Assembly (NCBI GenBank): GCA_947463285.1
Contig: CANHTV010000112.1
Coordinates: 1-9,610 of the forward strand
DNA: 9,610 nt
Reading direction: 5' to 3'
Origin: Verrucomicrobiaceae bacterium
GTDB taxonomy: Bacteria; Verrucomicrobiota; Verrucomicrobiia; Verrucomicrobiales; Verrucomicrobiaceae
Within the stretch, counting starts at the first letter, position 1. Each line of letters starts with the position of its first letter. A program made the translations under genes and the position numbers. Of the stretch, positions 1 through 7,193 are shown one piece after another. The notes under the pieces are model-generated. The model was not told where the DNA came from. It searched no databases and saw only the letters and a program-made list of their open reading frames with translations.

Positions 1-1
1 G

Positions 2-208
2 GAGCCCGGTATGCAGTTTTACACGGGAAATTTCCTCACCGGAGAGCATTCTGGGAAGTCGGGAGTGCCCTATCATTTCCGTCATGGTTTCTGCCTGGAG
101 ACACAGCACTTTCCAGACTCGCCCAACCAACCAGCTTTCCCCAATGCCATCCTGCGCCCGGGTGAGACACTGAAAAGCCGCACGGTCTATCGCTTCAGTA
201 TTCAGTGA
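2..208 (+). CDS. galM: Aldose 1-epimerase (galactose mutarotase), C-terminal part, truncated by window edge
   Basis: Only the last 68 codons are in the window and the reading frame is open to its left edge. The fragment carries hallmark C-terminal segments of the mutarotase family: MQFYTGNFL, FCLETQHFPDSPNQP and ILRPGE. The glutamate of CLETQ (codon at 98-100) aligns with the catalytic base Glu307 of human GALM, so the active-site end looks intact. The enzyme interconverts alpha and beta anomers of aldoses such as galactose and glucose in the cytoplasm. It feeds the Leloir pathway or general sugar catabolism, but no gal gene is visible here. The stop codon TGA (206-208) lies 17 nt before the preferred ATG of the next gene and overlaps an alternative GTG start, so the two are probably co-transcribed. 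I am sure of the family; the exact sugar specificity cannot be read. Confidence 0.93.
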   Translation, partial: EPGMQFYTGNFLTGEHSGKSGVPYHFRHGFCLETQHFPDSPNQPAFPNAILRPGETLKSRTVYRFSIQ

Positions 209-225
209 GGCCGCCTATTCATCGT

Positions 226-1650
226 ATGTCGAAAATTTCCCCTGCCAGTTTGATGTTAATCTTGATCCTGGGTGGATCAGGTCTCGGATGGTGGCTGACT
301 CAGCAGTCTGCCAGCTCTGCGGCTGATCAGCCTGAGCCAGAGGATTTGCAGAAGCAAATCGTCCTGCTCGAAGGTCAGGTCGAGTATCTGCAAGGTCAGG
401 TAGGCGCACTTCTGGATGAAAATGCCCAGTTGCTGCAAAAACTCGGTACACTGGGGATGAAAGGCACGGCAAAAATGGACCCGCCTCCTGATGCGGTCGA
501 TCCGCCGGACTATGTCGGCATGGGCCTGGAGATGATGAAATTTAGAAAGCTGCAAGCCCTGCCCATCCCTACCACCACAGCGTCCAATGAGGACGTAGAG
601 AAATCCATTCTCGCCTGGCTGCGCAAACAACAGCCTGACGATGAAGCTCCACGCTTTGCCCTGGCTCTGAATGCGCTCGGCTGGATCGAAAAACTGGTGG
701 ACCCTCTGCCGCTGCGGGCGGCCCTGCTCCGCATTCAGCTGGGTGGTTGGTATGATGAGGCGACTGGCACCTTGCTCGTTTCAGATGAAAAGCCTGCCCC
801 TGGTAAACCCGCGCCGGATCGACCTCTGGCGCTCGCTTTTGGCCAGCTGCTTCGGGAGTATGGGCCCACGCTTTTCCCCGTGCCGCGCGAGACCCGGCTG
901 ACCACGGATGAGCGGTTGGCCCGTGAATCTCTACTGGCAGGTGATGCCATGCTGACGCGGTTCCTTTACAGTATTCAAAATCCGATCCCACAGAGCATCT
1001 CAGACATCCCGGCGGAAGATCCAGATCATCCGCTCAATCAGGTCGCTCTGCCCTACTACATGAAGGAACTGGCGCTTTTTCCTTTCACGCGTGGCTTTGA
1101 TTTCAGCCAGTCGCTGCACAGTGCGGGTGAGTATTCGCAGATGAATGCCGCCTACTCGCGCCCGCCGACATCGTGTGCCGAGGTGATCGAGCCTGAACGC
1201 TTTTTAGAGGCCATGCGCCTGCCGCCAGCTCAGGTGGAAATGCCATCGACGGAAGTGCTCGGAACGCAGCCTTATTGGGATGATCGTCTCGGACGTTTCG
1301 CCTGCTATTCAGCGTTGCGCACCTATTCCAGTGATGAGGAGGCCGGGCGTGGAGCTCGTGGCTGGAAGGGGGACCGTCTCCTGGCCTACGCCGCTCCCGA
1401 AGCCAAGCGTGACCATGCTGTCTGGCAGACTTTGTGGCTCACTCGTGACGATGCTGAGGCCTTTTTTAAAGCCATGCGCAGCGGTTTGAGTCAGCGTTAT
1501 GATCAGCCTGCCCAGTTGGATGTCGGAGGTCGCTTCACTCTTAATACCCAGGAACGCCAAACTCGCCTCATCATCAATCGCGACGGGCTGGGCGTGCTCT
1601 TGATTGATGCAGCGACGGCTGATTTCGCCGAGGCTCTTTCACGTCTTTAA
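226..1650 (+). CDS. Membrane-anchored or exported protein resembling a zinc-metallopeptidase-like family but lacking HExxH
   Basis: This 474-residue protein has a hydrophobic N-terminal helix (residues 8-24), a glutamine/leucine-rich likely coiled coil (36-75), a proline-rich linker (about 84-96) and a large soluble domain that should lie outside the cytoplasm. I chose ATG 226 because it puts the signal/anchor helix right at the N-terminus. An in-frame GTG at 205, overlapping the preceding stop, would add MRPPIHR. The soluble domain recalls, from memory, a bacterial family with the order GfYDpet, HExxHalqDQ, lvEGDA, PYxxG, AYxxPPtS and GWgGDR. Here I see GGWYDEATG (173-181), [10 protein letters not shown] (203-212), LLAGDA (236-241), PFTRG (286-290), AAYSRPPTS (308-316) and [10 protein letters not shown] (379-388). 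The HExxH position reads FGQLL and the EGDA glutamate is alanine, so zinc catalysis is unlikely. It may be a scaffold or pseudoenzyme. The gene sits between galM and the acylphosphatase gene on the same strand. Coding status is very likely; the family link is unverified. Confidence 0.8.
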   Translation: MSKISPASLMLILILGGSGLGWWLTQQSASSAADQPEPEDLQKQIVLLEGQVEYLQGQVGALLDENAQLLQKLGTLGMKGTAKMDPPPDAVDPPDYVGMGLEMMKFRKLQALPIPTTTASNEDVEKSILAWLRKQQPDDEAPRFALALNALGWIEKLVDPLPLRAALLRIQLGGWYDEATGTLLVSDEKPAPGKPAPDRPLALAFGQLLREYGPTLFPVPRETRLTTDERLARESLLAGDAMLTRFLYSIQNPIPQSISDIPAEDPDHPLNQVALPYYMKELALFPFTRGFDFSQSLHSAGEYSQMNAAYSRPPTSCAEVIEPERFLEAMRLPPAQVEMPSTEVLGTQPYWDDRLGRFACYSALRTYSSDEEAGRGARGWKGDRLLAYAAPEAKRDHAVWQTLWLTRDDAEAFFKAMRSGLSQRYDQPAQLDVGGRFTLNTQERQTRLIINRDGLGVLLIDAATADFAEALSRL

Positions 1651-1667
1651 TTCATTGCTCCCGCTTC

Positions 1668-1943
1668 ATGCCCTCGAAACAAGTCATCTACACCGGCCGT
1701 GTTCAAGGCGTCGGCTTTCGCTACAGCACGAAGCAGATTGCTTCTGGATATGAAGTCGTCGGCACTGTCAAAAACCTGCCAGATGGTCGAGTGGAGTTGC
1801 AGGCCATGTCTCAGGATGCTGATGAGTTGGAAGACTTCTTCGTCGCCATTGATGAGAGCAATCTCGGCTCGCTGATCAAAGATCGTGAAGTCTCGGTCAT
1901 TCCGCCGCTGGCAGGATTGCGTGGTTTCTCGATCGTTCGTTAG
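1668..1943 (+). CDS. acyP: Acylphosphatase
   Basis: A 91-residue protein of the standard length for the family. It hydrolyses the carboxyl-phosphate bond of small acyl phosphates such as acetyl phosphate or 1,3-bisphosphoglycerate in the cytoplasm. The signature [11 protein letters not shown] (residues 10-20) provides the phosphate-binding loop and the catalytic Arg18. [11 protein letters not shown] (34-44) carries the catalytic Asn36. These match Arg23 and Asn41 of muscle acylphosphatase. The gene starts 17 nt after the stop of the preceding plus-strand gene, so it probably shares its transcript. The bases before the ATG (ttcattgctcccgcttc) contain no Shine-Dalgarno motif. Its stop codon lies 3 nt from the stop codon of the opposing TPR gene, leaving no room for a terminator. 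No maturation factor or other acyl-phosphate enzyme is nearby. Confidence 0.96.
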   Translation: MPSKQVIYTGRVQGVGFRYSTKQIASGYEVVGTVKNLPDGRVELQAMSQDADELEDFFVAIDESNLGSLIKDREVSVIPPLAGLRGFSIVR

Positions 1944-1946
1944 CCA

Positions 1947-2570
1947 TCACCAGCCGCGCACCTTCACATGAACCTGGGCGCATTTGCCCATGTAGTGATC
2001 CATTTGGTAATCTTTGGCCGCTTTGAGCATGTGTTCCATGGCTTTGGCTTCATCGCCCAAGGCTTCAAAGTACAGCCCCAGATACAGATGAGCATAACAG
2101 CGGTGGTTTTTTAAATCATCGCCCTCACCTGTCTCGGCGGCTTTGAGAACAGCCTCGACGCTGCCTTTGCCGGAAAATAGCTCATGTACTTCCTTCATCG
2201 GCACACGTGTGTCCCCTTCAATGGGGATCAGCGACTTCCTCGCGGCTTCCACATTCTCGGCACGGGCCACACAGATGAAATGCCAGGCGGCGTTTTCGAC
2301 ATCCGCGCTGTTCACATTTTGGTGAGTTTCAAACTGCTCGCGTCCTTCCTTGTATTGACCTGTGTAATACAAAGCCAGCCCACGCTGCCAGAGTTGCGGC
2401 TTGCTCTCTGGAGCCAGCTTCACCACCTGATCAAAGGCGGCTACAGACTCCTTGGGTTTGGCATCAAAAAAGGCCTGCACACCAGCTTTGAAAAAACTGT
2501 TGGGATCAGCCGCTTCCTGGGCAGTGGCGATCAGAGCGGAGGTAAGGAAAAGCAGGGTAGTGAGTTTCAT
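1947..2570 (-). CDS. Exported TPR-repeat protein of unknown function
   Basis: A 207-residue protein starting with a clear Sec signal peptide: MK, hydrophobic core to about residue 16, then a likely cut after ATA before QEAAD. There is no lipobox cysteine, so it should be soluble outside the inner membrane. The mature part is helical with tetratricopeptide character. Helix pairs around 23-56 (FFKAGVQAFFDAKPKESVAAFDQVVKL-like spacing), 57-90 (LWQRGLALYYTGQYKEGREQF) and 157-188 (YAHLYLGLYFEALGDEAKAMEHM) have the small/large residue pattern of TPR units. The stretch between them (100-150) is helical but not a clear TPR. The C-terminus ends in HVKVRGW. Such proteins usually serve as protein-binding adaptors; nothing identifies the partner. 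The gene is divergent from the AddB-like gene and convergent with the acylphosphatase gene. No Shine-Dalgarno sequence precedes the ATG. Gene and export are secure; the role is unknown. Confidence 0.88.
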   Translation of the reverse strand: MKLTTLLFLTSALIATAQEAADPNSFFKAGVQAFFDAKPKESVAAFDQVVKLAPESKPQLWQRGLALYYTGQYKEGREQFETHQNVNSADVENAAWHFICVARAENVEAARKSLIPIEGDTRVPMKEVHELFSGKGSVEAVLKAAETGEGDDLKNHRCYAHLYLGLYFEALGDEAKAMEHMLKAAKDYQMDHYMGKCAQVHVKVRGW

Positions 2571-2602
2571 GATGATTAAAACGCAGGTGATGTGAAACCT
2601 GT

Positions 2603-2632
2603 AGCGGCGTCCTCATAAAACCGCCGTTTTTA
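2603..2632 (+). other. Terminator-like hairpin in the leader of the AddB-like gene
   Basis: AGCGGCG (2603-2609) can pair with CGCCGTT (2622-2628). This gives five G-C pairs plus one G-U and one A-U, with a 12-nt loop, followed by TTTATTT. It has the form of a weak intrinsic terminator read on the plus strand. The upstream gene points the other way, so it would not end that gene's message. It could instead lie in the 5' leader of the AddB-like transcript as an attenuator, or be fortuitous. Fold and position are seen; the function is inference. Confidence 0.3.
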
Positions 2633-2666
2633 TTTCGCTTTGCAGCTCTGCGGTGCATCGTTCGTG

Positions 2667-5525
2667 ATGCCTGCCGTGAAATCATCGTTGATCCAAAAAC
2701 ATCCCTGGGGTTGGGAGCGCTCCGTACTTGAACAGGCCGTGGCTTTTTTGACCCAAGATTGGAACCCAGCAGCTGGGGCGCTGGATCTGGCAGAGACGCT
2801 CATCATTGTGCCGACTTCCGAAGCTGGGCGTCGGCTGAAAGAGGCTCTCGCCCGTGCCACCGATAAACATGAGCGCGGTGCCAGTGTGCCCTGGGTTTGG
2901 ACGCCTGAGCAGGCTCTTTCGCCTCCACAGGTGCGGCAAAAGTCAGCCTCAAGATTGCAGTCGCAGATGGCCTGGCAGCAGGTGCTGCAAAAGGTGCCGA
3001 TGGTTCAGCTGCCTGCGCTTTTTCCTGCGGGTCAGATGGAGCAAAACTGGCTCTGGCAGGTGGAGATGGCACGGCTGCTTTCGGATCTCAAAGCCACACT
3101 GGGAGCGGGTGGATTGACTTTTGGTGAGGCTGAGTCTCTCGTCGCTCATGATGCGGCTCGCTGGCGTGACCTGGCTCTTTTGGAAAGCATCTATCATGAT
3201 GAACTGACCGCTGCCGAGCTCAAGGATGCCCAGGCCACCAAGCGCGCTGTTGCCGAGCAGCCTGTGCTGCCTGAAGGCATCGTCAGGGTGGTGATCCTGC
3301 CTTCACCTGACTTACCGCCTTTACTGAACTGCTGGGCTCGGGCCTGCTCCGAGCGTTACGGTCTCCCTGTGACAGTGGCGCTGCATGTGCCTGAAAAATA
3401 TGTGGATCACTTTGACGAACTCGGCCGTCCGACGCCCAGGTATTGGGGGGAGGTCTCCGAGGTGCTGATGCCTTTCGGCGTGGAAGCCATTCATCTCTGC
3501 CATGATGCCACGGCCCAGGCTGAGCGGACGCTGGATCTGATCCACCAGGAAGCTCCGCGTGGACGTGTGGCCATCGGCATCGGCGACCCAGAAGTCGGTG
3601 CGGTGCTGATCGAAAAACTGCGTCTCGATGGCGTGCGTGTTTTCGAGCCCAGTGGCGCGCCGCCAACTCGGGTGGGGCTCTGGCATGTGCTTCAGCAGAT
3701 GCAGACACTTCTCACGACAGACAGCTGGCGTGCCTTCACCACTCTGCTGCGCGTGCCCGAGGTGCGTGATGCCTTGGCAGCAAAAGCGGGCCTCGGTTTG
3801 TTGGCTGAGGCCGATGAGCTTTCGGTCAATCACATGCCGGTCACTTTGACTCATGCGCAAGAACTGTTGCGCCTGCACGCTGGTAGGTCTGATGAGGACA
3901 AGACGCCGAGTCTTCCGGGCGCTGTCGCGGAGATGCAGAGGCTGCTAAAGAGCATGCAAAATCTGCCACTGGTGGAGGCGGCGAGGGCCTGGCTGATGCG
4001 TCTTTACGCGGGGCAGCAGTTTGATCCCAATCATCCGCAGGATCATCTCACCACTTCTCTGGGCGACCTCTGGCTCGGCTTCTGCGAACAGATTCAGTCT
4101 GAATCAGAACGCTTCGGACTAAAGGCCAGCACAGGAGAGATGCTCGCGCTTTCACTCCAGCTCTTGAGAGATCAATCACTCACGGAAGCCCGTGGCGAGG
4201 TGGATCTGGTCTTGCAGGGCTGGCTGGAGCTGCTCTGGGAGCCTGCTCCTCATCTTATTGTTGCCGGTGTCAATGAGGAGCACATTCCTGGCATCTTGCT
4301 TTCACACCCCTTTCTACCGGACAGTATTCGTCAAAAGCTGGGGCTGCCATGTCAGGCCACCCGTTTCGCACGTGATGCCTATCTCATGCGTACGATCGCT
4401 GAGCAGAGGCTGCCTAACCAAGGATCGCTACACATCCTCGCTGGCCAGTGGAGTGAGCGCGGTGATGCTCTGCGGCCATCGCGGCTGTTGCTGCTCTGTG
4501 CTGACCAGGATCTGCCAGCGCGGGTAACCCATCTATTTCCGAAGGAAGAACAGGCCGCAGGGCAGGGGGCTGAGCCGCCGCGTTCCTTGGCCTGGAAACT
4601 CCGCACACCGCTCGTCGCGCCAAAGGTGGAGACGATCTCGCCATCGCGGCTGCGATCCTATCTGAGCTGTCCTTTTCGTGACTACCTATCCCAGCAGCTG
4701 CGCATGGAGTCTGTTGATACCTCAAAGCGTGAGCTGGCGACGACGGAATTTGGCACGCTGGCCCACCATGCCTTTCAGCAGTTGTTCATGGATTCATCCA
4801 TGAAGCAAAGCGTGAAGGTGGCTGAGATTGAGGAATTTCTCATTGAGGCCGCACGGACAGAGATGCACCGGCTTTATGGCAGACGACCTGCACCTCTCAT
4901 CAGCATCCAGTTTGAAACTCTGACGCAAAACCTGCGCTATGCCGCTGAGACGGAGGCTGCCCAGCGCAAGGATGGCTGGCATATCCTGCTGGCTGAGGAG
5001 GTTTTTGGTGATGAAAAAGATGCGACACCCTTGCTCATCGAAGGAGCCCGCCTGCGCTGCAAGATCGACCGAGTGGATCGCCATGAGCGTTCTGGTCACA
5101 TTCGTGTTCTGGATTATAAAACCTCAGACAAAGCCAGATCACCGCTCGAAGCACATGTCACCAAAATCGGCCCGCGCAAAAAGCTGGCGGAGGAGGATCA
5201 GTGGAAAACTTTTCAGCACAGTCATGGCGAGACCTATCTGTGGACAGATCTACAGCTGCCGCTGTATGCCGCTGCACTCAGGCTGCGTGGACTGGAGCCG
5301 CAGTCCGTGGGCTACTTCGCCCTGCCCAAAAGCGTGCAGGAGACCAGTGTGCTGCTGTGGGATGATTTCGGCGATGACTGGATTGATGGCGGCCTGCAAT
5401 GCGCTGCTGAAATCGTTCGTCGTCTGCGTGATGGGCAGTTTTGGCCGCCCGCCCGCAAAGCCTGGGAGCATGGCTACGATGAATTGTTCCTGGGCGACAT
5501 CGCCGCTTCGTTTGAGTTCCGGTGA
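2667..5525 (+). CDS. AddB-like PD-(D/E)XK nuclease family protein, probable double-strand break repair
   Basis: A 952-residue protein from ATG 2667; an in-frame TTG at 2640 would add nine residues but is a less likely start. The N-terminal two thirds resemble the AddB/RexB inactive-helicase scaffold. LIIVPTSEAGRRLKEAL (45-61) matches the VPTRRAxRxL segment of AddB proteins, and HLIVAGVNEEHIPG (529-542) the late helicase-like GxNEGxxPG motif. I see no Walker A loop. The C-terminal nuclease is complete by eye: SRLRSYLSCPFRDYL (660-673), EFGTLAHHAF (694-703) with His700, KIDRVDR (799-805), VLDYKTS (814-820) with Asp816 and Lys818, and QLPLY (863-867). Classical AddB holds a [4Fe-4S] cluster with one cysteine in the CPF motif and three near the C-terminus. 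Here only Cys668 of that set is present, and the tail after FWPP has none. The AddA helicase partner is not in the window. The AddB-like family is well supported; pairing with an AddA is inferred. Confidence 0.87.
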   Translation: MPAVKSSLIQKHPWGWERSVLEQAVAFLTQDWNPAAGALDLAETLIIVPTSEAGRRLKEALARATDKHERGASVPWVWTPEQALSPPQVRQKSASRLQSQMAWQQVLQKVPMVQLPALFPAGQMEQNWLWQVEMARLLSDLKATLGAGGLTFGEAESLVAHDAARWRDLALLESIYHDELTAAELKDAQATKRAVAEQPVLPEGIVRVVILPSPDLPPLLNCWARACSERYGLPVTVALHVPEKYVDHFDELGRPTPRYWGEVSEVLMPFGVEAIHLCHDATAQAERTLDLIHQEAPRGRVAIGIGDPEVGAVLIEKLRLDGVRVFEPSGAPPTRVGLWHVLQQMQTLLTTDSWRAFTTLLRVPEVRDALAAKAGLGLLAEADELSVNHMPVTLTHAQELLRLHAGRSDEDKTPSLPGAVAEMQRLLKSMQNLPLVEAARAWLMRLYAGQQFDPNHPQDHLTTSLGDLWLGFCEQIQSESERFGLKASTGEMLALSLQLLRDQSLTEARGEVDLVLQGWLELLWEPAPHLIVAGVNEEHIPGILLSHPFLPDSIRQKLGLPCQATRFARDAYLMRTIAEQRLPNQGSLHILAGQWSERGDALRPSRLLLLCADQDLPARVTHLFPKEEQAAGQGAEPPRSLAWKLRTPLVAPKVETISPSRLRSYLSCPFRDYLSQQLRMESVDTSKRELATTEFGTLAHHAFQQLFMDSSMKQSVKVAEIEEFLIEAARTEMHRLYGRRPAPLISIQFETLTQNLRYAAETEAAQRKDGWHILLAEEVFGDEKDATPLLIEGARLRCKIDRVDRHERSGHIRVLDYKTSDKARSPLEAHVTKIGPRKKLAEEDQWKTFQHSHGETYLWTDLQLPLYAAALRLRGLEPQSVGYFALPKSVQETSVLLWDDFGDDWIDGGLQCAAEIVRRLRDGQFWPPARKAWEHGYDELFLGDIAASFEFR

Positions 5526-5600
5526 GCTTTCGACTGGCATTGGCTGTGCCGATTTTGCGCGTTCTGAGAAACCCTCTCACTCAGGCTCGTTGCCTGCTTC

Positions 5601-6254
5601 ATGCGTTTGCTTTCTCTTTCCATCGTCTTTCTGTTCGGCCTAACTACAGTTTCGGCCCAGGAAGACGGTGCTGCCTTGTTTAACAATGTCTGCGTCCAAT
5701 GTCACGGTACTAAAGGTGAGGGAAAAGAGGAGGTGAAGTCGCCGTCCATCGCGAATCTGCCGATTTGGTATGTCACCACGCAGTTGAGCAATTTTCATGA
5801 TGGCAAACGCGGCAGCGATACGGCCATTGATCCACATGGGGCCATGATGGCTGCCATCGCCAAAGCGCTTAAGCCTGAGCAAATTAAGGCTGTGGCCGCT
5901 CATGTGGAAAAGCTGCCGCTCGTCGTGCCTGCCAAGCTGGCGATCGAAGGTGCTGATGTGACACTCGGGCAGGAGTTGTTTTATGAGCGCTGCATGGAGT
6001 GCCATCGCTATAACGCCAGTGGTGAAATGGCTTTTGGCAGTCCGCCTCTGGTTGGTCGTCAGGGCTGGTATCTGGTCGCTCAATTGACCAAGTTTAAAAA
6101 CCTGCACCGTGGTGCAGCCAAGGGCGATGAAAAAGGAGCCAAGATGGTACAGATGGCTTCTCTCTTCATTGCGGATGAACAGACGATCAAAAATGTCGTC
6201 GGTTACATCTTAACTCTCAATCCAACACCAGCGTCGGCTCCATTGTTTAAGTAA
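5601..6254 (+). CDS. Exported di-haem cytochrome c (c4/c553 class I type)
   Basis: A 217-residue protein with a signal peptide (MRLLSLSIVFLFGLTTVSA, cut before QEDG) and two class I cytochrome c domains in tandem. The haem-binding motifs are CVQCH (31-35) and CMECH (131-135). Candidate sixth-ligand methionines follow at 82/83 and 182/185. Each half repeats a similar order, with NLPIWYVTTQLSNFHDGKRG in the first and GRQGWYLVAQLTKFKNLHRG in the second, so it arose by domain duplication. It should carry electrons in the periplasm, probably to or from a membrane oxidase or dehydrogenase that is not visible here. The start is supported by the signal peptide at the very N-terminus; the 75 nt before it hold a small CAGGC/GCCTG stem (5582-5596) but no Shine-Dalgarno motif. 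It lies 75 nt after the AddB-like gene with no obvious terminator between. Confidence 0.94.
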   Translation: MRLLSLSIVFLFGLTTVSAQEDGAALFNNVCVQCHGTKGEGKEEVKSPSIANLPIWYVTTQLSNFHDGKRGSDTAIDPHGAMMAAIAKALKPEQIKAVAAHVEKLPLVVPAKLAIEGADVTLGQELFYERCMECHRYNASGEMAFGSPPLVGRQGWYLVAQLTKFKNLHRGAAKGDEKGAKMVQMASLFIADEQTIKNVVGYILTLNPTPASAPLFK

Positions 6255-6301
6255 AGCAAACTGTCGGTGACAAAGGCGGCCGTTAAGACTACGCTCAGCT
6301 C

Positions 6302-6826
6302 ATGAGCGCCCATCTCACCCTCATCGCGGCGGTTTCGGCTGATGGATTCATTTCCCGAGGACAAGGTGTCCCATGGGATCTGCCTTTGGATCGTGCGCAA
6401 TATCGGGCTTACACGGAAAACAAGTGGCTTCTGATCGGACGACGCACCTATGAGGAGATGCTTGGCTGGTTTAAACTTGGGCATCACCCGCTGGTGCTGA
6501 CGCGAGCCCGTCAGATCTCACCTGAGGCTGCCATCTCGCCGCAAGTGGTTTACAGCATCTCCCAGGCCTTGCTGATAGCTCAAAATCAGCCGGAACTGGT
6601 CTGCTGTGGTGGTGCTGAGATCTATGCGGCTGCGATGCCGTATGCTCAGAGACTCGTGATCACACATGTGCATGAGTTTTTAGGATCAGGCCTGCCTTTT
6701 CCGCCCATCTCACTACGTGAATGGGAGCCTGTTACCAGGAAGTCCCACGTCACTGATGCAGATCATGCATTCGCTTTCGACATCGTGACTTATCAGCGCA
6801 TCCGCCAGCTCGATCTCGCGGCTTAG
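6302..6826 (+). CDS. folA: Dihydrofolate reductase
   Basis: A 174-residue protein, slightly longer than the 159 residues of the E. coli enzyme. It reduces dihydrofolate to tetrahydrofolate with NADPH in the cytoplasm, supporting thymidylate, purine and methionine synthesis. Visible motifs are LIAAVSADGFISRG (7-20), the substrate-loop VPWDLPLDRAQYRAYT (23-38) with Asp30 at the position of catalytic Asp27 of E. coli FolA, the NADPH-binding IGRRTYEEM (45-53), CCGGAEIYAAAMP (101-113) and the C-terminal FDIVTYQR. The conserved Asp and PWxLPxD motif favour FolA over a RibD-type reductase, though the sequence is divergent. No thymidylate synthase gene adjoins it. The 47-nt gap after the cytochrome gene has no terminator. 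The ATG sits in the palindrome GCTCATGAGC (6298-6307), and there is no Shine-Dalgarno motif. Confidence 0.92.
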   Translation: MSAHLTLIAAVSADGFISRGQGVPWDLPLDRAQYRAYTENKWLLIGRRTYEEMLGWFKLGHHPLVLTRARQISPEAAISPQVVYSISQALLIAQNQPELVCCGGAEIYAAAMPYAQRLVITHVHEFLGSGLPFPPISLREWEPVTRKSHVTDADHAFAFDIVTYQRIRQLDLAA

Positions 6827-6833
6827 CATTACA

Positions 6834-7109
6834 ATGTCGGATCAGATTTTGATTTGTTTGTGGCCCAATCGCATCCTCATTCAGGCCGCTATGCAAACCA
6901 TCTCTGTTCTCATCGGTCTCGTCTGTGCTGTCCTGCTTGTTCCAGGCATGATTCCTCTTCTCGGTTGGACGCTATGGGCTACGCTTCTGGGCAGTGTCGT
7001 CGGTATCATCTTCGGTGCTTTTCCGAAACGTAAGATCGGCCTCATCATCAATGTCGCTGTCGCAGTGGTCGCCATCCTTCGTCTCATGCTCGGTGGTGGT
7101 GTCATCTAG
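6834..7109 (+). CDS. Small membrane protein of unknown function, three predicted helices
   Basis: A 91-residue protein if it starts at ATG 6834, 7 nt after the folA stop. An internal ATG at 6891 would give 72 residues and places the first hydrophobic helix directly at the N-terminus, so it is a serious alternative. Neither start has a good Shine-Dalgarno motif. Three hydrophobic stretches are visible, about residues 22-42, 44-62 and 68-86, with the basic turn PKRK (64-67) between the second and third. The GMIPLLGW turn and the C-terminal RLMLGGGVI look like features of a conserved family of tiny membrane proteins that I recall from other bacteria, but I cannot name a function. The gene is the last of the plus-strand run and faces the HU gene. 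Confidence 0.72.
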   Translation: MSDQILICLWPNRILIQAAMQTISVLIGLVCAVLLVPGMIPLLGWTLWATLLGSVVGIIFGAFPKRKIGLIINVAVAVVAILRLMLGGGVI

Positions 7110-7128
7110 TCTCAGCCGAATCTTGGTC

Positions 7129-7165
7129 AAAGAAAAACCCCGCAGCTCAGGGAGACTGCGGGGTT
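7129..7165 (-). terminator. Intrinsic terminator of the HU gene
   Basis: A perfect 10-bp stem, AACCCCGCAG (7136-7145) and CTGCGGGGTT (7156-7165), encloses a 10-nt loop. Read on the minus strand, the stem runs into TTTCTTT, the expected U-tract, 29 nt beyond the HU stop codon. On the plus strand the stem is followed only by cttggttgg, so it would be a weaker terminator for the small membrane protein gene that converges on it. Confidence 0.9.
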
Positions 7166-7193
7166 CTTGGTTGGCAGCTAGCTGCCGGTCAAC

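Noticed and set aside
569..991. Antisense 140-codon open frame opposite the membrane-anchored protein
   Set aside because: Its composition is dominated by Ala, Arg, His and Pro, with no start context, no homology sense and full overlap with the plus-strand gene.
3321..3878. Antisense 185-codon open frame inside the AddB-like gene
   Set aside because: It is His/Gln/Arg-rich with no recognisable motif, fully within a strongly supported gene on the other strand. It is a shadow of codon use.
5564..5596. Short stems (CTGAG/CTCAG and CAGGC/GCCTG) between the AddB-like and cytochrome genes
   Set aside because: Stems of 5 bp without a U-tract are too weak to call a terminator or riboswitch. They are noted only as leader structure.
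4939..5643. Plus-strand 234-codon open frame overlapping the end of the AddB-like gene
   Set aside because: It lies in another frame over the nuclease motifs (KIDRVDR, DYKTS, QLPLY) of the real gene. Its translation is rich in Cys, Trp, Met and Ser with no domain sense.
5640..6107. Antisense 155-codon open frame inside the cytochrome gene
   Set aside because: The opposite strand encodes both CxxCH motifs and a signal peptide. The antisense translation has no coherent features.
6298..6307. Palindrome GCTCATGAGC over the folA start codon
   Set aside because: A 10-bp perfect palindrome is expected by chance at this length of DNA, and it has no loop to form a stable RNA hairpin.
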